Source of the DNA: Anaeramoeba flamelloides
Taxonomy: Eukaryota; Metamonada; Anaeramoebidae
Assembly: GCA_027625915.1 (NCBI GenBank)
Contig: JANTQA010000076.1
Coordinates: forward strand, 1,798,001 to 1,862,000
Direction: 5' to 3'
DNA length: 64,000 nucleotides
Of this stretch, positions 34,401-44,162 are shown one piece after another. The position numbers and the translations under genes were made by a program. The notes below the pieces were generated by a model that was given only the letters and a program-made list of their open reading frames with translations, had not been told where the DNA came from and did not search any database. How positions within the stretch are numbered: the first letter of the stretch is position 1; every line of letters begins with the position of its first letter.

Positions 34401-36848
34401 ACTTTTTAATTGGAATCATTAACAAACCACAGAAATTATTAGAATCACACAAATCACACAAATCACATAAATCACAGAAACTAGAAAACGAAAACCAATT
34501 CCATTTAAAAGAAGAAAAAAATTAACTTCAAATAACCGTTCATTATTTTATTATCAATCAAATTAATAAAAAACAATTTAAATCTTCTTCTCTATTAAAA
34601 ACCGATTTGTACTTTAGTTAGCATATTGTAATTTCAGAAATCTCTATCTGGTGTTCTTATAGGTCCATTCCCGCTTTTTTTTAAGTTGGGATTTTAACTT
34701 TAAAAAGAAATAAATTATGATATTTTCAGATAAAATGGAAAAAAAATCTACTTAATCTTCTCTTTTTGTATTGCATTTTACCGCTCGGGAAAAAAAGTGA
34801 AAAAAGAAAAAAAAGTTTAACACGTTTTTTAAATGGGAACCTTAATAGAATCACAGAAACCTGAAAACGAAAAGTAAAATCAATTAATAAAGAAGAAACC
34901 AATTAACTTCAAAGAATAATCAATGATATTATTTTCAATCAAATCAACAAAAAAAATATAAATCTCCTGATTTATCGAAATTATTTAGAGTAGTTTTGTA
35001 GATCCCAAAAATAATCAATTTTTTCAACAAATTTTTAATAATTGATCAACCAAATAAAAAACACTTTACCAAAAAGATAGTATTAAAAAAACTGTTATTG
35101 TGCTGAATCCCTCATTTTGTATTTAATCATTTATTTTTTATTAATTGATCTTACCTTACTTTGTTTTGAGGTTCTTTTATTAAACGATCTTAGTTTTTCG
35201 TATTCAGGTTTCCATGATTCTAGAAAAGATTCCCAATTAAAAATTGTGTCGAAATTTTTTTCCTTTTTTCACTTTTTTTCCCAAATGGTTAGTTATAAAG
35301 AATCAGGCTTCTTCGTATTCTTATTAAAAACAATTTCAAATCGCCTACAGAAAACTGATTTTTTATTTCATATAAAATTTCATGGCAGCCTTGGAAAAGT
35401 TGTGTATTCTTGACATAATTATCCGAAATTTTTTTTGTACCGAGTATAGCTTGTAAAATTTTCCCTTTTATTTTTAAATAGATAAAAAATTAATTACCAA
35501 TCTCAAAGTTTAATAAGGAATTACAGCAAAATTAATGCAAATATTTTTGATTTTTAATATATTTTATAAGATCATGTAAGATTTTTCGAACTGTCCCTTC
35601 ATGAGGATTCATTTTTTTTGAGAAATCGAGAGAAAATTTTTCATTTATTAATTGAAAAAGTAAAGTTAAAACAATAAAAAAATTATTTCTTGTTTTGATC
35701 TTTCGAATAATACAGTGGTTAAATTCTGTTTGAATTTATATTATAGAAAAAATAAAAAAACAATAAGGGTATTTCATAAATCATTTCACCTTTTATTCTC
35801 TGTGACTAATTCGAGAAAATATCTTTTATTCCTCTCCAATGAAAACGGAACTTGTACTTTATCAAAAACCATTTAAATAAAACAGAAAATCATGGGAATT
35901 GTCACCAATTATTACTTTTCTTTTTTTGTGAAAATTCCCAACACACCCTTCTTTTCTTTTTTTTTTTATAAGATTTTTATTTTATGAAAATAATTATTTC
36001 AGAAGACACTAAAACCAATTTAACAATTTTTGGTAATGAATAACTTTTTATTCCATTTAACTTTTTATCATTTAAGAGAGTAACACTGTTGAATATCTTA
36101 GAATGTTGATAATTTTTTTTTATATTATTTCAAACTTAAAAAATGTTTCATCTTTCCACAAACTTATCAAAAGAAGAAATAAATTCTTTTCTTGGCATGT
36201 CTATATTCTCCCCACCCCACATTCTGACCTTTCCCTTTTCCCTTTTCTTCCTTACAATTTACTTCTCATTTACCATCTTTATACATCTTTAAATTAATTC
36301 TAAAAAAATTTATTTTTTCTGTTTGTAATCCAAAAAGAGTTGAAATGTCTTTTCAATTGAAGGGGATCCTCAATGATACAAGAGAAAAAATTATTAAAAG
36401 ATTAAAATGGGGATTTATAATCTTTGATGCATTAATTTTTTTTATAATTATTATGCTTGCAGCATACACAAATGTTGATGCAGTGACTCTTTTCGAAGCA
36501 GGCTTATTTTTATTATGCGGATGTGGTTTGTTGTTTTATGGTTATAAAATCATCAAATTGACTCCAAATTCAAATTCCAGAATTGCACATTCAACCAAAA
36601 AATTATTTAAAGTGATCGTATCATGCACGATCATTTATTTATTAAGAATTCCTGCAATTTTGATTTATTCTCTTTCTTTATATAAAAGAATGACCGAAGC
36701 ACAAGCGACAATTTATGTTTTATTGTTTTTTATAATTGCTGAAATTGTACCCGTTCTTTTAATTATTCTATTTGTTTTTCAAATTCCTAGAAAAAACTAT
36801 CAACATCTAGTTGATTCAAATGGATCAGATCCAATCATTTATGACTAA
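31412..36848 (+). CDS. TOM1/THH1-like seven-transmembrane protein, three exons
   Basis: Exons 31412-31537, 31725-31885 and 36338-36848 join in phase to 265 residues plus a stop. Exon 1 gives TM1 (ILYSCLSACYFLLLILAIY) and ends NYQK. Exon 2 starts IFFSIVIFGSLFRF and gives TM2-TM3. Exon 3 gives TM4-TM7, including YLLRIPAILIYS and AEIVPVLLIILFVFQIPRKN, which match the C-terminal half of the plant TOM1/TOM3/THH1 family (F..R and the E..P...V motif). Length is near that of the plant proteins (about 290). Plant members sit in endomembranes and support tobamovirus replication; the role here is unknown. Donors are GTAATT and GTAAGT, acceptors CTTAAAG and CCAAAAAG. If the long splice is wrong, the halves would be two damaged paralogues, but the phase and family alignment fit exactly. 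Confidence 0.72.
31538..31724 (+). other. Intron 1 of the TOM1-like gene
   Basis: 187 bases, GTAATT...CTTAAAG, with a strong pyrimidine tract (CCTCTTTTTTCTTTTC) before the acceptor. Confidence 0.75.
32312..32702. mobile_element. Inverted-repeat element with 68 bp arms (MITE-like)
   Basis: Arms 32312-32379 and 32635-32702 are inverted copies differing at only a few positions (outer GCCAAAATTTTCAC / GCCAACACTTTCAC). A second, inner inverted pair (CCACAATAGA.T near 32459 and A.TCTATTGTGG near 32541) sits in the loop. No coding capacity. Flanking ATCA / TGAT may extend the arms slightly; the target duplication is unclear. Confidence 0.8.
34380..34600 (+). repeat. Old dispersed repeat, copy 2 (partial) with a short tandem run
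   Basis: Related to the copies at 27375 and 34785 (GAAAACGAAAA.C.AATT, AATTAACTTCAAA, CAATCAAATTAA). It includes four tandem ATCACA(C/T)AA-type units near 34443-34482. Confidence 0.5.
34785..35290 (+). repeat. Old dispersed repeat, copy 3
   Basis: The best match to 27375-27800, in the same orientation, with the same order of blocks ending in a T-rich tail. Non-coding. Confidence 0.62.
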
Positions 36849-38469
36849 TGAATATTTTTTTTTTTTTAATTATATATTTATATTCGTTATCATTTAATAA
36901 GTAAAATTTTAATTATGCAAAAATTAAAAGTTTAGTTTTTTAAAAAAAATGCCATAATAAATTCAAAATTTTTTTGTTTTTCTTTTTTTTTTTTTTTTTA
37001 CTTTTTTTTAATGATTTTTTTTTCCTATTTAAGATCATTTAATTTTCTTATTTAATTTTTTGAATTAAAATTACAAAATTTCATGTTCTTGTAGAGAATT
37101 TAATATTATAATTATCATGATTAGAAAGATTATGGTGCAAACAATTGAAAGAAAAATAAAAATTAGTTAAAAAGATTTTATTCAAAAATACAATGGAGTA
37201 ATTTCTGTTCAAATCTTTGAGGTTATTTTAGGATTGCCTAGCCCTTCTTCTTATCACAAGTAATGAGTAAAATTTAATGACTGAGGAATATCAAATGATT
37301 AATTAGTTTTTATGGAAAATATTATTTTTAATTTGATTCTTTTACAAAATTTTTAGTATGACTTTGTAAAACCCTTTATAAGAAAATTATATCTGCCACT
37401 ATGGTGTAATAAAGTTGTGATATATAACGGCAATGTGTTAAATAGATATTATTTTTCAATGTAAATTTTTTTCAAAGGATTTAAATACTCTTTTTAAAAT
37501 TTTGTGTAAAAAAAAATAATTAGTTTTTTTTTGGGTTTAACTTTATGGGATTTTGGAATAATTGTGGTGTTTAATTTAATTATACAATTCATTTTATCTT
37601 TATATGATATTCTTATATTTCACCCTTTTTGGTACGTTTTATCTTATCAAAAAAATTTTTTTTAGAAAATAATGATAAATTCAAATATATATCTGAAAAT
37701 TTTCACTTCATTTTCCATTTTACATATTATTTAGATCACAAGCTTTTAATAAAGAATTTTATTCTTTTAAATGTTAAAAAACTTTGTAAAAGTGGTTTTT
37801 GCTTCAAAAATATTCTTTATCTTGAGTTGTTTTAAAAGTTGAGTGATGAGATTACAACATGGGAAATTGAATTAAAATTTTTATTAAATTTATTTGAATT
37901 TATCAGTAAGAGTTTTCAGATTAAAAAAAAATGAAATTCCTCCAAAAAAATTATTTTTTATTTAGAGGTATTTTCAGAATTTTTATAAAAAGTCCTTTTT
38001 TCAAAAAATCTTTTACCTGTTCATGTGCTTAATTTAAAGTTTATTTTTTTTTGTTTTGAAAAAAAAAAAACAAAATAAATTATTCCATAATATTTTTAGA
38101 AGAAAAAAATACTACTTTAACATAAAAGAACCAATAATAATGGATATTGACAACTTTTTTTTTTAAAAAAACAAATATATATAAGAAAAGATAATTGTCT
38201 TGAACATGACTTTTCTTGTCTGATAGTTTTTTTTTTTTTGGTAACAATCAATTTTTCAAAGAAATATCTTTGTAATATCCGATATGTTGACATAAAAATT
38301 CAAATAAGAACTTATTTTTGAATTAAACTCTTAATATTTAATTAAAGAATAACAAGACTTGCGTAAGCAATTGATTTCAAAATAAAAGAATAAAACTAAA
38401 ATTCAATAATATATTATATTTTTTGTTGTGAAATAAAAAAAAATTATCAAATTTTTTTGATTATCAACC

Positions 38470-38485
38470 AAACATTTTTTTAAGG

Positions 38486-38532
<47 letters not shown>

Positions 38533-39047
38533 CCGTTCCAACCCTACCGTGAAATCTATGATACGCAGAAAATTCATTTTCTATCTCACACTTTTCTTTT
38601 TATATAACAGGATTTTATGGCCGTGTGATAGCCTATTACAAACCGTGAAATTTTATAAGAGAGCAAAAATTTCTCAAAGAGAAAAAATTTAAATTTGAAT
38701 TTTTCACTTCAACCTTATCTATGATCAACAATTTAGAAAAATTTTTCAATTTTTTTTAGGATCTTCAAAATCTAAACACCTAAAAAATCAAAGGCAGGAC
38801 CATTTTAAGGAAATTACTAAATTGGATCTCCATTCTTGGGAATCTTTGTTTTGGATTTTTGAATTTGTTTCATAAACAACAAGATTTTTTTTTCAGTTTG
38901 AATCACATAAGAATTTTTTTCAAAAAAAACTATATCAAACCATAAAATCTGTAATAGCGTATAATAGAAGATTTTTTTTTTTGTGTTTAACAGAGACAAA
39001 AAAGTCAATTTCTATGTCTGTCAAATTTCACGGTAGGGTTGGAACGG

Positions 39048-39085
<38 letters not shown>
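38470..39085. repeat. TA microsatellite split by a transposon
   Basis: (TA)n tracts lie on both sides of the element, about 38488-38529 and 39051-39085, so the element inserted into a TA repeat. Confidence 0.85.
38530..39050. mobile_element. 521 bp TA-flanked MITE with perfect 26 bp TIRs
   Basis: Starts CAGCCGTTCCAACCCTACCG after TA and ends in its exact reverse complement before TA (39051-39052). The 26-base arms are identical, so the insertion is fairly recent. The interior has no transposase. Ends and target fit a Tc1/mariner-type non-autonomous element. Confidence 0.9.
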
Positions 39086-39087
<2 letters not shown>

Positions 39088-39980
39088 CAGAACAAGGAAA
39101 TCAAAAAATTCGAATAAGTTCAATTCTTTTTTTTTTTTCAATAAATTTTTTGTTTTATATTCAAACAAAAAAAAAAGAAGATTACTTTTTTATTTAAATT
39201 TTAATATATATTTTCTTGATAAAATAGAAAAATACAAAATTATAAAAAACAGAACAAGTATCATTTTTTCACTAGTAAAAATTTTTTTGTGGTTGTTGTT
39301 ACCAAATAGAAAAAAAAATGGTTAATCTTATTTTTCGATATGAACAATAATAAATACAAAAATTGTATTAAAAAAAAGTACAAAAACCTTTCAAAAACTA
39401 TAAAGATTTTTCATGGAATCTTAACAGTTTAAATTCATGATAGACAATAACCTCTGATATTGGAAAAATTATAAATCAGGTAACGAGATACAATTATTGA
39501 AGATTTGATTTTATGTAGGAAAAAATCTAATCTTTCAAATTTATGATATATTCGAATTTTTCGGTTTTTTTGATCTAATAAAACCATCTGACTTAAAAAC
39601 AATACTGTTTGACTATTTTAATTTCTAAATTGAAACCCAAATAGGTTTTTTATTCAAAAAGTTTGTTTAGAATTGAACATATAGTTTTCGATTCAAAGCA
39701 TTTTATTTCAATTTCCTATTTTACTTTTTATGAAATAAAGAAAAGGAATTTGATGAACACTACTTACCAAACAATTTAAAATGAGTAAAAAACCCTGATA
39801 GTAATTGTTTCAAAATAATACCAAAAAACAAACCAGTTTGAAAAAAACATTTTTTAACAAAATAACGTATCTTGATTTTCTTTTGTCGAAAATACTTTTT
39901 TTTAGACTTCTCTTTTTCTTGTTTGATTTTTGAAAAAGAACCACTCATAAAATCAATTTTCAATAAACTTATCTGTGCTT

Positions 39981-42900
39981 ATGTCAAATAGGAACAAAGA
40001 AAAGTATAAGCATTTGCAGAAAAATAAAAGAAGAAGGCACAACCGATCACAGGACAGACAACGATCTTCTTCTCCAAGAATCAGATCAAATAAAAACAAA
40101 AGTTCACCAAAACACTCTAGTATCTTTTCAAGAGATGAACATAATAAAAAGAAACCCAGCAAAAAGCAAAAAGAAAAATTAAAATCATTTGGATTTTCAA
40201 AATTCAAAAAATCAAAAAAAAAAAACAAAGAACATTTACCAACACTAACAAAGCCACACTCACCTTATACCGATTCTGGTCTCAAAAAAAAGACAAAAAA
40301 AAAAAACAAAAAAAAACAACACCACAGACAACAGCAAAGGCAACAACAACAACAACAACAACAACAGGCTAAAAATAGCCAAGAATTACATAAAAAGATT
40401 TGGACCAAGCAATTACTAACGTTAACACAAGAGTGTAAGGATAATCCCGAATATTTGATTTTTAAAGATCCAATCGACGAAGCACAAGTCCAAGGCTATT
40501 CCGAAATTATTCAATTCCCAATGGATTTAACAACAATTGAAAGAAAATTACAGACAAACCAATATTCCAAAATGGAAGGTGTTGTATCTGATTTCGATTT
40601 GATCTTTGAAAATTGTCTAACATTTAACGAGCCTGGGAATGGCTATTATGAACAAGCGAAAAAGGTTAGGTTAATGTTTCATCAGGAATATGCAAGGGTT
40701 TTTAAATTAATCAATCAAGAATTCGAATTTGAATGGGAAAAAGTTAAATTAAAGGACACAAAAATAGAGAAACTTGACAATCAAAAGGATCTCCACCACT
40801 TTCATAAAAATAGGAATTTAAAAAATAAAAATAGAAAGGCTTCTGGCTTATCAAAGGAAAATAAGGTCAAGGAAACGAAAAAAAAAAGAAATAAAGAGTC
40901 CAAATCAAAAGGCTCAAATAAAAATTCACATTTTGGCTCAAAAAATAGTACTTTATCACGCTCTCGCCCCCGTTATAGATCTCCTTCTAGGCCACGATCT
41001 CGATCTCGATCAAGAAGTCGTTCTCGATCAAGAAGTCGTTCCCGTTCACGATCAGGCTCTAGTTCAAGAAGCAATTCTTATTCCAGTTCCCGCTCACGCT
41101 CTCGTTCCCGTTCCAAATCAAGATCTCGATCAAGAAGCCGCTCCTATTCAAATTCACGCTCACGTTCTCGCTCACGTTCGCGTTCGCGATCAAAAAGTAG
41201 TTCTTTTTCTAGCTCTCGTTCCCGCTCCAGATCAAGATCTGGATCAAGAAGCCGCTCCTATTCAAATTCTCGCTCACGCTCACGTTCACGTTCACGTTCT
41301 AGCTCGCGTTCAAGAAGCCGATCTTATTCTGACTCTGATTCTGGTTCTGAAAAAAGTAAATTTAAAAAAAGAAAACACTTCCCAAGAAATCCAGTCAAAT
41401 CCAATTCTTTAAAGAATTTAAAAAAAAAAACTTTAAACAGCCTTATAGGATCTGATCCAGAAATATTTTCAAAAGTGAACAAAAGAAAAAGAAGGAGAAG
41501 CCAACAAAAATTAAAAAGTGGTTCAAAGCTAAAGAAACATTTTAAGGAAAAACATAAGTTAAGGGATAATTATTCCTCAAAAAAATCAAATTCTAAAAAA
41601 AATGACAAAAAAAAACCGTCCAAAATGTTTCACTCTTCAACAAAAGAAGGAAAAAATTACAATTTGGATCGCATAAAATTAAAGTCAAAAAAAAACTATT
41701 CTTCTGTAAAAAAAACAAAAAAAAACAAAGATTTAAAAAAATATATGGGAGAAAAAAAGAAAAAAAATGAAGGTTATGAAAAAAAGAGAAGAAAGGAAAA
41801 AGACAAAAAAAGATTCAAAGAAAAATTCAAAGAAAAAGAAAAAGGGAAAATAAAATTGAAAGGGACTGGAAATGTAAAAGAAAAGGAAAAAGTAAAATTT
41901 AAAGTCAAAATAATGGAGATGGAAAAAGAAAAAGAAAAACAAAAACAATTAAAAAAAAAACACAAAAAAAATTCAAATAATTTACATACTTTGGAACAAA
42001 TCGAAAATGCTAATGATCAATTTGATCAAATGTCATTTGAAATTCAAAAAAAAAACATTCTTGATATTGAATCATTAAAAACTGGACCATTTTATGATTC
42101 AAGAATAAAAAACCCATCCCCCGAAAATATTAAAAACTATATATCAATTTATTTGCAAAAAAATCCAGAAAAGAAATATTATATTGAAGGTTTAAAAGAA
42201 GCTTATTGCAAAAGCCAACAATTATTAATTATATTATTACATTTATTGAAAGAATCTTCAAAGCCTAATAGACAATATTTTTCAAATGGATCTTCATTGG
42301 AGCTTGAAAATATTAAACTTAAAGATCAAGATTTGGATGAATTAAATCCTGAAATTTTAGATCATGAATTTTCTTCAGAAGAAAGCGAGTATATTGATCA
42401 ATTTTATAATACTGAAGATGAAAACAAAGATGAATTAGATGGTTCTTCCTCTTCTTACCCTCGCACGTTTTCATCCCCCACCTCATCTTTTACTTCAACA
42501 ACAACTAAAAATCCAAACCAATCAGAATTTGAAGAAAACAGTATGTTAATTGAAGATGAAAATAAAATTAGTCAAATAAATGAAGAACATGAAAATGAAA
42601 ATGAAAATGAAAATGAAAATGAAAATGAAAATGAAAATGAAAATGAAGATGAATATAATTCAAAATCAGAAAAATTAATAAATGATAAAGATGGAAGTTT
42701 AACAAAAAATGAAAATGAAAAAGAAAATGAAAGAAATTTAAAAGAAAATGAAATAAATTCAAAAGAAACTTTAAATATAGAAAAGAATGATAAAAAAGAA
42801 GAAACAAAAAATTTAAAAGAAAATAACGAGCTACAAAATGGAAACGAAAATAATTTTCAAAATATAAAAAATTCCGAAAATAAAAACAAAAATGCAAAGG

Positions 42901-44162
42901 AAATGGAAAATGAAAAGGAAATGGAAATGAAAATGGAAATTGAAATTGAAAAGGGAAAGGAGAATGAAAAAGAAATGGAAAATGAAAAAGAAAGGGGTGA
43001 TGAAAAGGAAAAGGAAAGGGAAGAAAATTTAATTCAAAATCAAAAAATAATAAACAAAGAAGAAGTTTTAACAAAAAATGAAAATTTAAAAGAAAATGAA
43101 ATAAATTCAAAAGAAATCTTGAATATAGAAAAGAATGATAAAAAAGAAGAAACAAATTTTTTTAAAAAAAATTTAGGAATGGAAAATAATAATAATATTA
43201 ATGAAGATAAAGTAATTAATAAAAACGAAAATTCTCTGAACCGAATGGAAATAACACAAATAATATTAGAAAAACTATCAAATTTAAATGAAGAAGAACT
43301 ACAAAAGGGTTTTCAATTAATTTTAGAAAAATCAAATGGAATAGATATAACGGGTGAAAATGTTGTTGATTTTGATTCTTTAAATGATGAATTATTTTTT
43401 GAAGTCTTTGAATTTATAAAAACAATGAATAAAAAAGATCAAAATATAGAAACAAACAATTTTTCTCCAAATATTGATGAAAATCAAAATCAAAATCAAA
43501 ATAAAAATAAAAATCAAGAACCAGTGCAAGAGCAAGAGCAAGAGCAAAAACAAGAACTACAATTCAATTCTATACCAATAACCAAAACAGAAAACAATTC
43601 AAAAATCTTAAATGAAGATTTAAATTCAAACAATAATGATGAAATTGAAGTCAATAATATTCATTTAATTGACAATACAAATATAGATTCTTCAAATGAA
43701 AAACAACAAGAAAATGGAAACATAATTGAAAATGAAATTAAAATAGAAAATGAAGAAAAGGAAATTGAAATTGAAAAGGGAAATGAGAATGAAAAAGAAA
43801 TGAAAAATGAAAAAGAAAAAGAAAAAGAAAAGGAAGAAAATTTAATTCAAAATCAAATAATAATAAACGAAGAAGAAGTTTTAACAAAAAATGAAAATAA
43901 AAATGAAAATGAAAATTTAAAAGAAAATGAAATAAATTCAAAAGAAATCTTGAATATAGAAAAGAATGATGGAAAAGAAGAAACAAATGATTTGAAAGTA
44001 AATACAGAAAACAAATCTGAACCAAAAACATCAGATATACAAGTTGAAAAAACAGAAAATGGAATAACGAAAAATTCTTCGAAAATATCTTTGAATGATG
44101 AAAATGAACAGAATTTAGATGGTAACATACAGAATCCTCAAGAAGATAAAAAAAATTTATAA
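39981..44162 (+). CDS. Single-bromodomain BET-like protein with RS domain
   Basis: 1,393 residues from the ATG at 39981; the two codons before it (GTG CTT) are not a start. The order is: basic Ser/Arg/Lys N-terminus with a Gln run (about 115-130), bromodomain at about 136-245, long Arg-Ser dipeptide domain (about 325-455), Lys-rich stretch, then an Asn/Glu-rich tail. The bromodomain shows FKDPIDEAQVQGYSEIIQ, FPMDLTTIERKL and NCLTFN with the acetyl-lysine-binding Asn at 216. Near 1085-1150, EEELQKGFQLILE...VVDFDSLNDELFFEVFEFI resembles the extraterminal (NET) domain of BET proteins, which recruits chromatin regulators. An RS domain would suggest nuclear speckles or splicing partners. Usual BET proteins have one or two bromodomains plus NET, so the architecture fits. 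The tail holds two nearly identical blocks (42940-43157, 43762-43989). Confidence 0.85.
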   Translation: MSNRNKEKYKHLQKNKRRRHNRSQDRQRSSSPRIRSNKNKSSPKHSSIFSRDEHNKKKPSKKQKEKLKSFGFSKFKKSKKKNKEHLPTLTKPHSPYTDSGLKKKTKKKNKKKQHHRQQQRQQQQQQQQQAKNSQELHKKIWTKQLLTLTQECKDNPEYLIFKDPIDEAQVQGYSEIIQFPMDLTTIERKLQTNQYSKMEGVVSDFDLIFENCLTFNEPGNGYYEQAKKVRLMFHQEYARVFKLINQEFEFEWEKVKLKDTKIEKLDNQKDLHHFHKNRNLKNKNRKASGLSKENKVKETKKKRNKESKSKGSNKNSHFGSKNSTLSRSRPRYRSPSRPRSRSRSRSRSRSRSRSRSRSGSSSRSNSYSSSRSRSRSRSKSRSRSRSRSYSNSRSRSRSRSRSRSKSSSFSSSRSRSRSRSGSRSRSYSNSRSRSRSRSRSSSRSRSRSYSDSDSGSEKSKFKKRKHFPRNPVKSNSLKNLKKKTLNSLIGSDPEIFSKVNKRKRRRSQQKLKSGSKLKKHFKEKHKLRDNYSSKKSNSKKNDKKKPSKMFHSSTKEGKNYNLDRIKLKSKKNYSSVKKTKKNKDLKKYMGEKKKKNEGYEKKRRKEKDKKRFKEKFKEKEKGKIKLKGTGNVKEKEKVKFKVKIMEMEKEKEKQKQLKKKHKKNSNNLHTLEQIENANDQFDQMSFEIQKKNILDIESLKTGPFYDSRIKNPSPENIKNYISIYLQKNPEKKYYIEGLKEAYCKSQQLLIILLHLLKESSKPNRQYFSNGSSLELENIKLKDQDLDELNPEILDHEFSSEESEYIDQFYNTEDENKDELDGSSSSYPRTFSSPTSSFTSTTTKNPNQSEFEENSMLIEDENKISQINEEHENENENENENENENENENEDEYNSKSEKLINDKDGSLTKNENEKENERNLKENEINSKETLNIEKNDKKEETKNLKENNELQNGNENNFQNIKNSENKNKNAKEMENEKEMEMKMEIEIEKGKENEKEMENEKERGDEKEKEREENLIQNQKIINKEEVLTKNENLKENEINSKEILNIEKNDKKEETNFFKKNLGMENNNNINEDKVINKNENSLNRMEITQIILEKLSNLNEEELQKGFQLILEKSNGIDITGENVVDFDSLNDELFFEVFEFIKTMNKKDQNIETNNFSPNIDENQNQNQNKNKNQEPVQEQEQEQKQELQFNSIPITKTENNSKILNEDLNSNNNDEIEVNNIHLIDNTNIDSSNEKQQENGNIIENEIKIENEEKEIEIEKGNENEKEMKNEKEKEKEKEENLIQNQIIINEEEVLTKNENKNENENLKENEINSKEILNIEKNDGKEETNDLKVNTENKSEPKTSDIQVEKTENGITKNSSKISLNDENEQNLDGNIQNPQEDKKNL
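42940..43157 (+). repeat. Duplicated block in the BET-like gene, copy 1
   Basis: Encodes a Glu/Lys stretch, ENLIQNQ, EEVLTKNEN and KENEINSKEILNIEKNDKKE. It is almost identical at base level to 43762-43989, with a shorter relative at 42717-42810. The high identity points to recent duplication or conversion within the exon. Confidence 0.85.
43762..43989 (+). repeat. Duplicated block in the BET-like gene, copy 2
   Basis: The second copy of 42940-43157, with a small insertion of Lys/Asn/Glu codons. Confidence 0.85.

Larger units (their letters stand above)
31886..36337 (+). other. Predicted 4.45 kb intron 2 of the TOM1-like gene
   Basis: Begins with a consensus donor GTAAGT and ends CCAAAAAG. 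It contains an inverted-repeat element (32312-32702) and two copies of an old dispersed repeat (34380-34600, 34785-35290), so repeat insertion may explain its size. The other introns seen here are 135 and 187 bases. Small frames within it (34289, 35117, 36103) look like chance. Confidence 0.6.
36849..39980. other. Gene-free stretch, TOM1-like to BET-like gene
   Basis: 3.1 kb. It contains the TA microsatellite and the inverted-repeat element at 38530-39050. Nothing else recognisable; short frames here lack any family resemblance. Confidence 0.45.

Noticed and set aside
34289-34525. 78-codon frame with repeated SHK
   Set aside because: The repeated residues come from a short tandem DNA repeat inside a dispersed repeat; it lies in the predicted intron.
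35370-35402. Possible second end of the 38.5 kb MITE
   Set aside because: Only a loose match to one TIR and no partner arm found.
35117-35413. 98-codon hydrophobic frame
   Set aside because: Overlaps a dispersed repeat copy whose relative at 27.6 kb is not open; treated as chance.
38981-39325. 114-codon frame with an Ile-Tyr repeat
   Set aside because: It reads through a MITE end and a TA microsatellite.
40933-41412. 159-codon frame rich in Ala/Val/His/Leu
   Set aside because: It is the other-frame reading of the Arg-Ser repeat of the BET-like gene.
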